From the NCBI RefSeq assembly GCF_006874475.1, contig NZ_VIRM01000069.1, positions 1-40,884 on the forward strand: a stretch of 40,884 nt of DNA, written 5' to 3'. Both the position numbers and the translations under genes were made by a program. Source of the DNA: Microbispora hainanensis. GTDB taxonomy: Bacteria > Actinomycetota > Actinomycetes > Streptosporangiales > Streptosporangiaceae. The notes below the pieces were generated by a model. That model was not told the origin of the DNA. It did not search any database and was given only the letters and a program-made list of their open reading frames with translations. The first letter of the stretch is position 1. Every line of letters starts with the position of its first letter. Below are positions 1 through 6,867 of the stretch, in pieces.

Positions 1-768
1 GCGCCGCCCGTAATCGGCCTGCTCATCGCGTTCTTCGCCGTCGGGGTCGAGCACCGCCCGCAAATGGCGGCCGGCCTTGGCCACCTCCGCCGCCCCGGCC
101 TTGCCCGCCAGCTCCACCAGGATCGGCTCCGCCAACCCGGCCTGCTCATCGGTCAGCCCGGCGATGGCGGCGCAGATGGCCTCCACCACCCCCGCCGCCA
201 ACTCACCCACGGCGAACTTCTCCCGCACCACCGGTAGGCGCGGCAGCTCAGCCCCCAACATCAGCAGACGGCCCGCACCACCCACCGTCATCCCGGCGGC
301 GGTACGCAGCCAGGAGCGGGTGGAGGCATGCCCATGCTGCTTGGCCTGCCCCGCTCGATGGACCCGGCCTACCCGGTCGGCCAGGGCGCAGGTGATCCGA
401 TCCCGGGCGAACAGCAACTCCTCCGCCTCGGCAAGGCACATGTCCACATCGTCGGGAAGCGGGACCAGCGCCAGCTCCTGCGCCACCTCACGAACAGAAC
501 CCACCACCACCCACGACGACCGACCCTTGCCCTGACCGGCACCGGGCGCGCCACCGCTGCTGCTATCGGTGTCGTGGTCGGTGTCGCCCTCGGCCTCGGC
601 GCGGCTCGCACGCTGCGGCGGCTCGGAGCCGATGATCGGGAAGGGCTCGCGGGCGGACGAGCCGTCGGACGACCACAGCGGGGAATTGGCGATCAGACGG
701 TCCCACCACTCACCATCAGAATTGTTCGAACGACGAGGGTGCTCAGGATCGATATCGAACAGATCCAT
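1..768 (-). CDS. DUF222 / 13E12-repeat family protein, 3' end outside window
   Basis: An open frame of 256 codons runs from an ATG at 768 off the left edge, so only the N-terminal part is present. A GGAGGG ribosome site lies just upstream of the ATG. Residues 1-90 are a low-complexity acidic and Ser/Gly-rich leader; from about residue 95 the protein shows the DUF222 pattern: an acidic helix, 'LLFARDRITCALADRVGRVHRAG', then 'GHASTRSWLR', and a helix-rich segment with 'LAAGVVEAICAAIAGL' (quoted in short pieces). Family members usually carry a C-terminal HNH nuclease domain, which would lie outside this window. In mycobacteria several 13E12 genes are LexA-controlled; a half-matching SOS-like site lies upstream here. 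Function of the family is not established; a role in DNA processing or mobile elements is only inferred. The family assignment is fairly sure, the nuclease domain is not seen. Confidence 0.8.
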   Translation of the reverse strand, partial: MDLFDIDPEHPRRSNNSDGEWWDRLIANSPLWSSDGSSAREPFPIIGSEPPQRASRAEAEGDTDHDTDSSSGGAPGAGQGKGRSSWVVVGSVREVAQELALVPLPDDVDMCLAEAEELLFARDRITCALADRVGRVHRAGQAKQHGHASTRSWLRTAAGMTVGGAGRLLMLGAELPRLPVVREKFAVGELAAGVVEAICAAIAGLTDEQAGLAEPILVELAGKAGAAEVAKAGRHLRAVLDPDGEERDEQADYGRR

Positions 769-787
769 CACACCCTCCTCACTTGAT

Positions 788-803
788 TCGAACTGATGTA
801 TGT
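788..803 (-). promoter_or_regulatory. weak LexA/SOS-box-like site upstream of the DUF222 gene
   Basis: The site TCGAACTGATGTATGT has one perfect half (TCGAAC) of the actinobacterial SOS box TCGAAC-N4-GTTCGA and 3 of 6 matches in the other half. It lies 20 bp before the DUF222 start. It is suggestive only because 13E12 genes in mycobacteria are known SOS-box genes. Confidence 0.2.
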
Positions 804-1122
804 ATTCTTTCACAGAGCGTGAGCGAGTGACAACCGTCTGGAGTGAAGGGTTGGAGCTGCAGGTCAAGTCGAAAACAGGGCGTGCCGGCCATCGAAGGGG
901 CGGCCCAGAAGGCAGCGACGGCGCGCAGGGCGCGGTCGAGTTGAACGGGGCGGTCGGCGATCACGTCCGGTATAGGTCACGGTGCGGACTCTGCCGATGC
1001 TGGTGAGGTACCAGCGTGAGAGGCGCGCGCAGTGGACGGAGGCGCAGCAGACGGAGGCCCGTTCACGTCGGGAGGCGCCGCCCGTGGCGGGTGCTGGGCG
1101 GTGACGGTGGCGCCTCGGCGGG
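804..1122. other. non-coding stretch, no convincing gene
   Basis: About 320 bp between the start of the DUF222 gene and the 3' end of the DUF574 gene. Short frames on both strands lack ribosome sites and family-like sequence. The minus-strand frame around 800-1020 reads somewhat protein-like but without a recognisable domain; a decayed gene fragment is possible and unproven. Confidence 0.4.
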
Positions 1123-1944
1123 TCAGTCCTTGCGGGCCACCCCGCAGAGCGCGTCGACCTCGGGCGCCTCCCCGAACTGGCTGGGGTCGGGCCGCCACCG
1201 CGACACCGACACCACCCCCGGCTCCAGCAGGGTCAGGCCGTCGAAGAAGCGCGCGAACTGCTCGGGCGTACGCAGCCGGTAGGGGTCGCCGCCCTCGGCG
1301 CGGATGCGCTCCGCCTCGTCGGCCGCCTCGGGCAGGACGACCTTCGTGCCGTCCTCGAACACCAGGTGGCTGCCGGACGGCAGGGCGTCCATGAGCCGGC
1401 GCACGATCGCGTACGCCTCCTCGTCGTCGAGCACCTGGCCCATGATCCCCAGCAGCATGAGGGCCACCGGCTCACCGAAGTCGAGCGTCTTCGACGCGGC
1501 GCTCAAGATCTCGTCCGGCCGGCGTACGTCGGCCTCGATGTAGTCGGTCACCCCGGGCGGGCTGCTGGTCAGCAGGGCGTTCGCGTGCACCAGCACGAGG
1601 GGGTCGTTGTCCACGTACACGACGCGGGACTCCGGCGCCACCCGCTGCGCCACCTGGTGGGTGTTGTCGGCGGTCGGCAGGCCGGTGCCGATGTCGAGGA
1701 ACTGCCGGATGCCCGCCTCGCCGGCCAGGTGCCGTACGGCCCGGCCGAGGAAGCCCCGCGACTGGCGGGCGATGTCGACGATGCCCGGGTACGCCTGCCG
1801 GATCTGCTCGCCGAGTTCCCGGTCGACGGTGAAGTGGTCCTTGCCGCCCAGGAAGTAGTTCCAGATGCGTGCCGAGTGCGGCACGCTGGTGTCGAGCTTG
1901 GGACGGTGCTCCTCGCCGGGGCCGTCCGCGGAGCCTTCGCTCAT
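1123..1944 (-). CDS. SAM-dependent methyltransferase, DUF574 (Methyltransf_19) family
   Basis: A 273-residue protein with the hallmarks of the actinobacterial DUF574 family: an N-terminal 'DTSVPHSARIWNYFLGGKDHF' type opening (residues 18-38), a Rossmann SAM-binding loop 'FLDIGTGLPTADNTHQVAQ' (about 83-101), the acidic strand end 'VVYVDNDPLVLVHA' (about 109-122) and a late 'LLEPGVVSVSRWRP'. Length fits the family. The ATG at 1944 is supported by an AGGAGG site six bases upstream. The family is expanded in Streptomyces and Streptosporangiales, usually as many paralogues per genome, and has no settled substrate. It stands alone here, back to back with a MerR regulator gene from which it is separated by about 115 bp. 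The minus-strand promoter was not resolved. Confidence 0.9.
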   Translation of the reverse strand: MSEGSADGPGEEHRPKLDTSVPHSARIWNYFLGGKDHFTVDRELGEQIRQAYPGIVDIARQSRGFLGRAVRHLAGEAGIRQFLDIGTGLPTADNTHQVAQRVAPESRVVYVDNDPLVLVHANALLTSSPPGVTDYIEADVRRPDEILSAASKTLDFGEPVALMLLGIMGQVLDDEEAYAIVRRLMDALPSGSHLVFEDGTKVVLPEAADEAERIRAEGGDPYRLRTPEQFARFFDGLTLLEPGVVSVSRWRPDPSQFGEAPEVDALCGVARKD

Positions 1945-2022
1945 CCGGTCCTCCTGCCGTCACTGATCACTGACCAACCTTAGAGATTTCCCGGCCCCTG
2001 GCATAGCGGTGCGAAACGGCCC

Positions 2023-2045
2023 TTGAGTCTCCAGCCGGTGGAGAG
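2023..2045 (+). promoter_or_regulatory. MerR-type operator/promoter
   Basis: A -35-like TTGAGT at 2023-2028 runs into a perfect 7-bp inverted repeat, GTCTCCA (2027-2033), spacer GCCGG, TGGAGAC (2039-2045). This is the standard layout of a MerR-family operator lying in an overlong -35/-10 spacer. It sits 15 bp before the MerR start at 2061, so autoregulation is expected. Confidence 0.65.
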
Positions 2046-2060
2046 ACCAGACTCGATGTC

Positions 2061-2966
2061 ATGGACGACGACGAGCTGTTCACCATCGGATGGCTCTCCC
2101 GCCGCACCGGGATGCCGGTGCGCACGATCCGATACTGGTCGGACGTCGGCGCACTGCCGCCCGTGGAGCGGAGCGAGGGAGGCTACCGGCTCTACGACGC
2201 CGGCGCCGTGGCCCGGCTCGAGCTCATCAGGACCCTGCGGGATCTCGGGCTCGGCCTGGACGACGTACGGCGGGTGCTGGAACAGAAGGCCACCCTCGCC
2301 GACGTCGCCGCCGTCCATGTGGACGCACTCGACGCGCAGATCCGCACCCTGCGGCTCCGGCGCGCGGTGCTCAGCACCGTCGCGAAGCGACGGGCCGGAA
2401 CAGAGGAGACGAAACTGTTGAACGAGCTGGCACGGCTGTCCGCCGAGGAGCGGCGGCGCATCATCGAGAACTTCGTGGACGAGGTCTTCGGCGGACAGGA
2501 CGCCGATCCGGAGCTGAGGAACCGGCTGGGGCACACCGAGATCGACCTGCCCGACGATCCCACGCCGGAGCAGGTGGACGCCTGGGTGGAGCTCGCCGAG
2601 CTCGTGCGGGACCCGGGCTTCCGGCAGCGGATGCGCGACATGGTGGAGCACAACACGCGCAACCGCGCGGGACAGGCGCCCGGAGCCTTCACGTGGTTCG
2701 CGAAGAAGGTCGCCTGGCAGGTGGGCGAGGCGCGGCAGAACGGGGTGAGCCCCGACTCGCCCGAGGCCGTCGAGGTCGTCGACCGCCTGCTCGGCGACAT
2801 GGACGCCGACGGCCGGGCCGCCGTCGTGAAGCGCCTGGAGGCCGGCCTGTTCGCCGAGGCCGACCGCTACCGGCATCTCATGGCAGTGATCAACGGCCGG
2901 GAGCCCAAGCCGTCCCACGCCGACGACTTCGCCTGGCTCCTCGCCGCCCTGCGCGCCCACCCGTAG
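2061..2966 (+). CDS. MerR-family transcriptional regulator with long helical C-terminal domain
   Basis: A 301-residue regulator. Residues 6-72 form the MerR winged helix: 'FTIGWLSRRTGMPVRTIRYWSDVGALPP', the wing 'GGYRLYDAGAVARLELI', then 'LGLGLDDVRRVLEQ'. A coiled-coil helix follows (about 88-118, rich in Leu and Arg), and the remaining 180 residues are an acidic helical domain of unknown ligand, longer than in metal-responsive MerR proteins and closer to drug or small-molecule-responsive ones. No cysteine-rich metal loop is visible. The start at 2061 lies directly behind a canonical MerR operator. The gene has no obvious partner on its own strand, so it may control itself and distant targets. 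After its TAG the 14-bp repeat begins that also carries the stop of the convergent regulator gene. Confidence 0.88.
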   Translation: MDDDELFTIGWLSRRTGMPVRTIRYWSDVGALPPVERSEGGYRLYDAGAVARLELIRTLRDLGLGLDDVRRVLEQKATLADVAAVHVDALDAQIRTLRLRRAVLSTVAKRRAGTEETKLLNELARLSAEERRRIIENFVDEVFGGQDADPELRNRLGHTEIDLPDDPTPEQVDAWVELAELVRDPGFRQRMRDMVEHNTRNRAGQAPGAFTWFAKKVAWQVGEARQNGVSPDSPEAVEVVDRLLGDMDADGRAAVVKRLEAGLFAEADRYRHLMAVINGREPKPSHADDFAWLLAALRAHP

Positions 2967-2994
2967 CGCCGGTCATCGGGCGCCGGTCATCGGG
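2967..2994. repeat. 14-bp tandem repeat spanning a stop codon
   Basis: Two exact copies of CGCCGGTCATCGGG (2967-2980, 2981-2994). On the minus strand each copy carries a TGA: the real stop of the MerR gene at 2989-2987 and a second TGA 14 bases further on at 2975-2973, in a different frame. Confidence 0.85.
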
Positions 2995-3409
2995 CGTCGG
3001 CGAGCGGTGCGGGAGGGCCGATCCGTTCGAGCACGGCCTGCTGGAAGTGCGCGCAGCCGGTGACGTCGTCGTGGTCGCAGCCCAGCGCGCACTCGACCAC
3101 ATCCAGGGCCGCCCGGGCCTGTTCGATGCGCCGCAGGAGCTCCGCCCGCCGCCGGCGGAGGATCTCCCGCCGTTCGGCGGCTGCGCGGGTGGCCATCATC
3201 TCGCGGATCTCGTCGAGGCTGAGCCCGGCCTCCCTCGCTCGGAGGATCAGGGCGACGCGGAAGAGGTCGCCGGGGCCATAACGGCGCCGGTCGCCCGCGA
3301 CCCGGGCGGGCGTCAGCAGGCCCACCGACTCCCAGTGCCGCAGGACGTGCGTCGCGAGGCCGAACCGGGCGGCCGCCTCGCCGATGCCGATGGTCGCGCT
3401 TGACTTCAT
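2987..3409 (-). CDS. MerR-family regulator with C-terminal cysteine cluster
   Basis: A 140-residue protein from the ATG at 3409. Residues 6-72 are a MerR helix-turn-helix ('IGEAAARFGLATHVLRHWESVGLLTPAR', wing 'RRYGPGDLFRVALILRAREAGLSLDEIREMM'), followed by a dimerisation helix rich in Arg and Glu (73-105). The C-terminus carries three cysteines spaced C-x3-C-x6-C with His and Asp residues between them ('ECALGCDHDDVTGCAHFQ'), which could bind a metal or act as a redox switch; this is inference. An in-frame ATG at 3439 would add ten residues and abut the divergent gene. The ATG at 3409 lies inside a near-perfect 22-bp palindrome, which is unusual. It is divergent from a methyltransferase, its most likely target. 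Confidence 0.85.
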   Translation of the reverse strand: MKSSATIGIGEAAARFGLATHVLRHWESVGLLTPARVAGDRRRYGPGDLFRVALILRAREAGLSLDEIREMMATRAAAERREILRRRRAELLRRIEQARAALDVVECALGCDHDDVTGCAHFQQAVLERIGPPAPLADAR

Positions 3410-3423
3410 GTCGACATTAAGTC
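3402..3423. promoter_or_regulatory. near-perfect 22-bp palindrome between MerR and methyltransferase genes
   Basis: The half GACTTCATGTC (3402-3412) faces GACATTAAGTC (3413-3423) with only one mismatched base pair. It directly follows a TTGACT -35-like box (3400-3405) on the plus strand and covers the start codon of the MerR gene. It is the natural operator for that MerR protein and for the methyltransferase at 3438. Confidence 0.7.
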
Positions 3424-3437
3424 CGAAGCTGTCCTCC

Positions 3438-4178
3438 ATGTCGAACCGAACCCTCATCGACCTTCTCGATCGTGTGGACAGGCATCCCGGCCAGGTGGCG
3501 CTGCGTACACGCTCCTACGAGCTTCTCGGCGCGGCCACCGGAAGCCACGTGGTGGACGTCGGCTGCGGCGCCGGGCTGGCCGTCGCGGAGCTGGCCGCCC
3601 TGGGTGCGGAACCGATCGGCCTCGACGTGGACGACCACGTCATCGAGGTCGCCCGGTCCCGGCACCCGGGCCTGGAGTTCCACCGGGCGGACGCCTGCGA
3701 CCTGCCGTTCGGGGACGGTGAACTGGCCGGTTATCGGGCCGACAAGGTCTACCACGACCTGGCCGACCCGGCGCGGGCGGCGGCCGAGGCATGGCGGGTG
3801 CTCGCCCCGGGCGGGCGGATCGTGCTGGTGGGGCAGGACTGGGACACCTTCGTGATCGACTCGGACGACCCCGCCCTCACCCGGGCCATGGTGGCGGCGC
3901 GGGCGGACACCGTGCCCAGCCCGCACGCGGCCCGCCGCCACCGCAACCTCCTGCTCGACGCGGGCTTCGAGGACGTCACCGTCGAGGTCCGGACGGGTGT
4001 CTTCACGGACGGCTCGCTCCTGCCGATGGTCACCGGTGTGGCCGAGGGCGCGTACGCGGCGGGGGCGGTCACCCGCCGGCAGGCCGACAACTGGATCGCC
4101 GAGCAGACCGGCCGGGCGCGGCGGGGCCGGCTGTTCCTCGCGGTGCCCATGTTCCTGGCCGCCGCGCGGCACCCGTAA
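3438..4178 (+). CDS. class I SAM-dependent methyltransferase (Methyltransf_11 type)
   Basis: A 246-residue enzyme. The SAM-binding loop is 'VVDVGCGAGLAVAELA' (about residues 38-53), followed by the acidic strand end 'GLDVDDHVIEVAR' and motif II/III 'CDLPFGDGELAGYRADKVYHDLAD', then 'WRVLAPGGRIVLVGQDWDTFVIDSDD'. The fold is the one used by small-molecule methylases such as the UbiE/MenG-like family; the substrate cannot be read from sequence. The start at 3438 is chosen because the recognisable protein begins there; earlier in-frame codons run through the operator palindrome. With a -35 box at 3400 and the expected 19-bp spacer the transcript would begin almost at the AUG, so it may be leaderless. 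Divergent from, and probably controlled by, the cysteine-bearing MerR protein. Confidence 0.85.
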   Translation: MSNRTLIDLLDRVDRHPGQVALRTRSYELLGAATGSHVVDVGCGAGLAVAELAALGAEPIGLDVDDHVIEVARSRHPGLEFHRADACDLPFGDGELAGYRADKVYHDLADPARAAAEAWRVLAPGGRIVLVGQDWDTFVIDSDDPALTRAMVAARADTVPSPHAARRHRNLLLDAGFEDVTVEVRTGVFTDGSLLPMVTGVAEGAYAAGAVTRRQADNWIAEQTGRARRGRLFLAVPMFLAAARHP

Positions 4179-4337
4179 ATGCCCTTTCCCGCCGGGGTTC
4201 CGGGCGGCACCCGCCCATGAGGCGTGCGGCGGGACCGGCAGGAATGTCGGTGGCCGGGGCTATGGTGCGTCCGTGACGAGCTTCGATCTTTCATTGCCGA
4301 GTGCGGCGGGCGCCGTCCGAGCCGAGGACTGCGTCTG

Positions 4338-4679
4338 ATGGTCACGGCCGACGACGTGCGGCGGGTCGCGCTGACACTGCCCCGCACCGAGGAAGCACTG
4401 GTGCGCGACTACGTGAAGTTCCGGGTCAGGGGCATCGTGTACGTCGCGATCTCCCCGGACGAGACGCTGATGGGCTTCGGGTTTCCCAAGGAGGAGCGGG
4501 CGGCGCTCGTGGCCTCCGAGCCGGAGAAGTTCCTCATGCCCGTTCCCTCGGACGAGCGCTACCACTGGGTCCGGGTCAGGATGGCGGCCATCGACGAGGC
4601 CGAGATGCGGGAGCTCGTCGTCGACGCCTGGCGCATGGTCGTGCCCAAACGCGTGGCCGCCGCCTACGACGCCACCTGA
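4338..4679 (+). CDS. MmcQ/YjbR family DNA-binding-fold protein
   Basis: A 113-residue protein with the YjbR/MmcQ (DUF419) pattern: 'VTADDVRRVALTLPRTEEAL' at the N-terminus, a central beta sheet 'YVKFRVRGIVYVAISPDETLMGFGFPKEER', then 'MPVPSDERYHWVRVRMAAIDEAEMRELVVDAWRMVVPKRVA' (quoted in parts). The family has a CyaY-like fold and is called a putative DNA-binding protein, but its role is unknown. Length is normal. The ATG at 4338 is taken because it begins the conserved domain. It stands alone between a methyltransferase gene and a convergent SDR gene. A 13-bp duplication at its stop codon repeats the TGA. Confidence 0.85.
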   Translation: MVTADDVRRVALTLPRTEEALVRDYVKFRVRGIVYVAISPDETLMGFGFPKEERAALVASEPEKFLMPVPSDERYHWVRVRMAAIDEAEMRELVVDAWRMVVPKRVAAAYDAT

Positions 4680-4696
4680 CCCCGCCACCTGACCCC
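4671..4696 (+). repeat. 13-bp tandem repeat spanning the stop codon of the YjbR gene
   Basis: Two copies of GCCACCTGACCCC (4671-4683, 4684-4696), with a third partial copy after it. The TGA at 4677-4679 is the stop; the second TGA at 4690-4692 is in another frame. Confidence 0.85.
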
Positions 4697-4802
4697 GCCA
4701 CCGACCCGGCCCGCTGAGACGGGAACCCTTCACGTGACCGGCGACAGGCCCGCGTCAGCGTGCGTGGCGGTGCGGGGCGTCGGCAGGCGGCACGGCCGGA
4801 GC

Positions 4803-4831
4803 CTGATCCATAAGCGTGGTCGATGAATCCG
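4803..4831. repeat. 29-bp dispersed motif, copy A
   Basis: Begins CTGATCCATAAGC and ends AATCCG. It matches the motif at 6778-6806 in 23 of 29 positions, all six differences being transitions. It is an imperfect dyad (GATCCATAAGC facing a partly complementary arm across three bases). It abuts a 12-bp tandem repeat. Confidence 0.7.
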
Positions 4832-4878
4832 GGCCGGACGAGGGGCCGGACGAGGGGCCGGACGAGGGGCCGGACGAG
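4831..4878. repeat. 12-bp tandem repeat, four copies
   Basis: Four exact copies of GGGCCGGACGAG, lying in the convergent gap between the YjbR gene and the SDR gene, directly after motif copy A. It is on the inner side of the motif relative to the SDR–MmyB pair. Confidence 0.9.
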
Positions 4879-4961
4879 GGACCAGGGTGCTGTGGCCGAA
4901 TCCGGTGACCGGGGCTCGGCCGGCGGGGCTGGACCATCGGGGCGGGCAGCGTTGGCCGGGG

Positions 4962-5780
4962 TCAGACCCGGGCACCGCCGTCGACCCGCAGGACGGCTCC
5001 GGTCACGAAGGAGGAGCGATCGCTCAGCAGCCAGACGGCGGCCTCGGCGATCTCGGCCGGGTCGGCCCCGCGGCGCAGCGGTGTCAGGGCCGTCAGCCGC
5101 TCCTGGAGTCCCGGGGACTCCGCCTCCCAGGCGCGGATCATCTCCGTGAGTGTGTTGCCGGGAGCGATGGCGTTGACGCGGATGCCTTCGGGGCCGTAGG
5201 TGACGGCGGCCGACTCGGTGAGGCTGTTGACCGCCCGTTTCATCGCACCGTAGACCGGCAGCTCCGGGTTGCCGCCCCAACTGCCGACGGACGAGTTGTT
5301 GACGATGGCACCTGTGCCGGCGGTGGCCCGGATCACCTCCACCTCGGCGACCATGGCCAGCCAGACGCCCTTGAGGTTCACGGAGGAGACGTGGTCGAAT
5401 TCGGCCTCCGGCATCCGGTCCAACGGGCCGGGCTGCTGGCCGATCGCCCCGTTGTTGAAGGCGACGTCGAGCCGGCCGTACAGGTCGGCCGCGCGGCCCA
5501 CGGCGGCCCGCACGCTCACCGCGTCGGCCAGGTCGCACACCACGTAGCCGGCGGTGCCGCCCGCCGCGCGGATCTCCTCGGTCACCTCCTTCAGCTGAGC
5601 CTCCGTCCGGGCCGCGAGCAGCACTCGTGCGCCCTCCCTGGCGAACAGCCGCGCCGCCGCGGCTCCGATGCCGCGTCCGGCGCCGCTGACGAAGGCGACC
5701 TTGCCGTCGAGCAGGCCGGGAGCGCCGGGCCTGGTGGGGGTGGTGGGGGTGGTCGGGTCGATGGTCGGTGTGTTCTCCAT
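4962..5780 (-). CDS. short-chain dehydrogenase/reductase (SDR)
   Basis: A 272-residue classical SDR. After a Thr/Pro-rich tail (residues 1-19) comes the cofactor loop 'VAFVSGAGRGIGAAAARLF' (TGxxxGxG type), the 'NNGAIG' variant of NNAG, 'VNNSSVGSW' with the catalytic Ser, and 'YGAMKRA' (Y-x3-K). The downstream 'YGPEGIRVNAIAPGNTLTEM' and 'FVTGAVLRVDGGARV' complete the family. An Asp after the first strand is absent ('LLAARTEAQL'), which favours NADP(H). The ATG at 5780 is used because upstream in-frame sequence is not SDR-like. It is divergent from an MmyB-type regulator, a pairing well known in actinomycetes, in which the regulator controls the SDR gene. Confidence 0.92.
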   Translation of the reverse strand: MENTPTIDPTTPTTPTRPGAPGLLDGKVAFVSGAGRGIGAAAARLFAREGARVLLAARTEAQLKEVTEEIRAAGGTAGYVVCDLADAVSVRAAVGRAADLYGRLDVAFNNGAIGQQPGPLDRMPEAEFDHVSSVNLKGVWLAMVAEVEVIRATAGTGAIVNNSSVGSWGGNPELPVYGAMKRAVNSLTESAAVTYGPEGIRVNAIAPGNTLTEMIRAWEAESPGLQERLTALTPLRRGADPAEIAEAAVWLLSDRSSFVTGAVLRVDGGARV

Positions 5781-5814
5781 GGCAGTGAGCCTGCGCCGGT
5801 GGACGCGGCCCCAT

Positions 5815-5835
5815 CCAGGCATCGGCAGTACCTGG
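5815..5835. promoter_or_regulatory. inverted repeat between SDR and MmyB-type regulator genes
   Basis: CCAGG (5815-5819) faces CCTGG (5831-5835) across 11 bases, in the 88-bp divergent spacer. It is the best dyad there and a plausible site for the MmyB-type protein; the arms are short, so the support is modest. Confidence 0.35.
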
Positions 5836-5868
5836 CTCGGCCTGCGGCGTCGCGCGCACACTGGAGGT

Positions 5869-6720
5869 GTGGACCGACGAGAACTGGCCGACTTCCTGCG
5901 CAGCAGACGTGAGCGGATCAGCCCTGCCGACGTGGGGCTGCCCGTGGGGCCCAGGCGCCGTACGCCGGGGCTGCGGCGTGAGGAGGCGGCGCAGCTCGCC
6001 TTCATCTCGACCGAGTACTACACGCGGCTGGAGCAGGCCCGCGCTCCGCGCCCGTCGCGCGAGGTGCTGGCCGGGCTGGCCCGGGCGTTGCGCCTGTCGG
6101 ACGCCGAGCGCGCCCACCTCCACCACCTCGCGGGCGCCTCGCCCGCCCCGCCGCCGGGGCCCTCGCGCGAGGTGCGGCAGAGCATCCTGGACCTGCTGGC
6201 GAGGCTGCCGCAGGCCGCCGCGTTCGTGACGTCCGCCACGCTTGAGGTGCTCGCCTGGAACGACCTGGCGGCCGCCCTCATGGAGGACTTCTCCGCCCTG
6301 TCGCGGCGCGACCGCAACCTGGTGCGGCGCGTGTTCCTGGGCCCCCACCTCCAGGGACGGCGGTTGTACGGGGTCTCCGACGCCGACGACTTCGCCCGGC
6401 ACGCGGCCCGGCGGCTGCGCGCCGCCGCCGCCCGCTATCCCGACGCGCCCGAGGTGACCGGTCTGGTGGACGAGCTCCTCGCGAAGAGCCCGGAGTTCGC
6501 CCGGCTGTGGGCCTCCCACGACGTCACGGACGGGCCCACGCTGTGCAAGACGTTCCAGCACGCCATGGTCGGCCCGATCACCGTCACCTGTGACGTCCTC
6601 GACATCGCCGACCGCGATCAGCAGATGGTGATCTACACCGCCGTCCCCGGTTCGCCGTCCGATCAGGCGCTGCGGCTGCTGTCGGTCATCGGCACGCAGC
6701 GCATGGACGCCCCCCGATGA
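5869..6720 (+). CDS. XRE-family regulator, MmyB type
   Basis: A 283-residue regulator. Residues 1-75 hold the helix-turn-helix: 'RRELADFLRSRRERISPADVGLP', 'RRTPGLRREEAAQLA', 'STEYYTRLEQARAPRPSREVLAGLARALRLSDAER'. The C-terminal 200 residues match the MmyB PAS-like ligand domain, with 'LEVLAWNDLAAALMEDFSAL', 'RRVFLG', and 'LWASHDV', a domain reported to bind fatty-acid-like ligands in a structural homologue. The start is a GTG at 5869 with GGAGG almost touching it, so a leaderless or short-leader start is possible; it gives the family's usual first residues. Its divergent SDR neighbour is the expected target. The stop begins a run of five in-frame TGA codons every 12 bases. Confidence 0.9.
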   Translation: MDRRELADFLRSRRERISPADVGLPVGPRRRTPGLRREEAAQLAFISTEYYTRLEQARAPRPSREVLAGLARALRLSDAERAHLHHLAGASPAPPPGPSREVRQSILDLLARLPQAAAFVTSATLEVLAWNDLAAALMEDFSALSRRDRNLVRRVFLGPHLQGRRLYGVSDADDFARHAARRLRAAAARYPDAPEVTGLVDELLAKSPEFARLWASHDVTDGPTLCKTFQHAMVGPITVTCDVLDIADRDQQMVIYTAVPGSPSDQALRLLSVIGTQRMDAPR

Positions 6721-6769
6721 TCGGCGCGGTGACCGGCGCGGTGACCGGCGCGGTGACCGGCGCGGTGAC
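6718..6769 (+). repeat. 12-bp tandem repeat carrying five in-frame stop codons
   Basis: Four exact copies of CGGCGCGGTGAC (6722-6769) follow the stop of the MmyB-type gene. TGA occurs at 6718, 6730, 6742, 6754 and 6766, all in the same frame, so the repeat period includes the real stop. Confidence 0.9.
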
Positions 6770-6777
6770 CTCTCGAA

Positions 6778-6806
6778 CTGATCCATAAGCACGGCCAATA
6801 GATCCG
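6778..6806. repeat. 29-bp dispersed motif, copy B
   Basis: Second copy of the motif at 4803-4831, in direct orientation: CTGATCCATAAGC is identical and the remainder differs only by transitions. It lies just outside the second 12-bp tandem repeat and about 60 bp upstream of metE. Confidence 0.7.
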
Positions 6807-6867
6807 CCGCGCCGAGACGGGACGAGGGGAGGATGCGGGCGTCCCGTTCGACGTATGAGGAGTGGTG

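Noticed and set aside
804..1022. Decayed transposase or gene fragment on the minus strand
   Set aside because: The translation has some protein-like pieces but no recognisable domain, start or ribosome site.
4803..6806. Insertion sequence or transposon bounded by the 29-bp motif
   Set aside because: The motifs are in direct orientation, there is no transposase and no target-site duplication could be recognised; kept only as an unexplained bracket.
6721..6867. Cobalamin riboswitch before metE
   Set aside because: The gap is about 145 bp, a third of it tandem repeat, and no B12-box-like sequence was seen.
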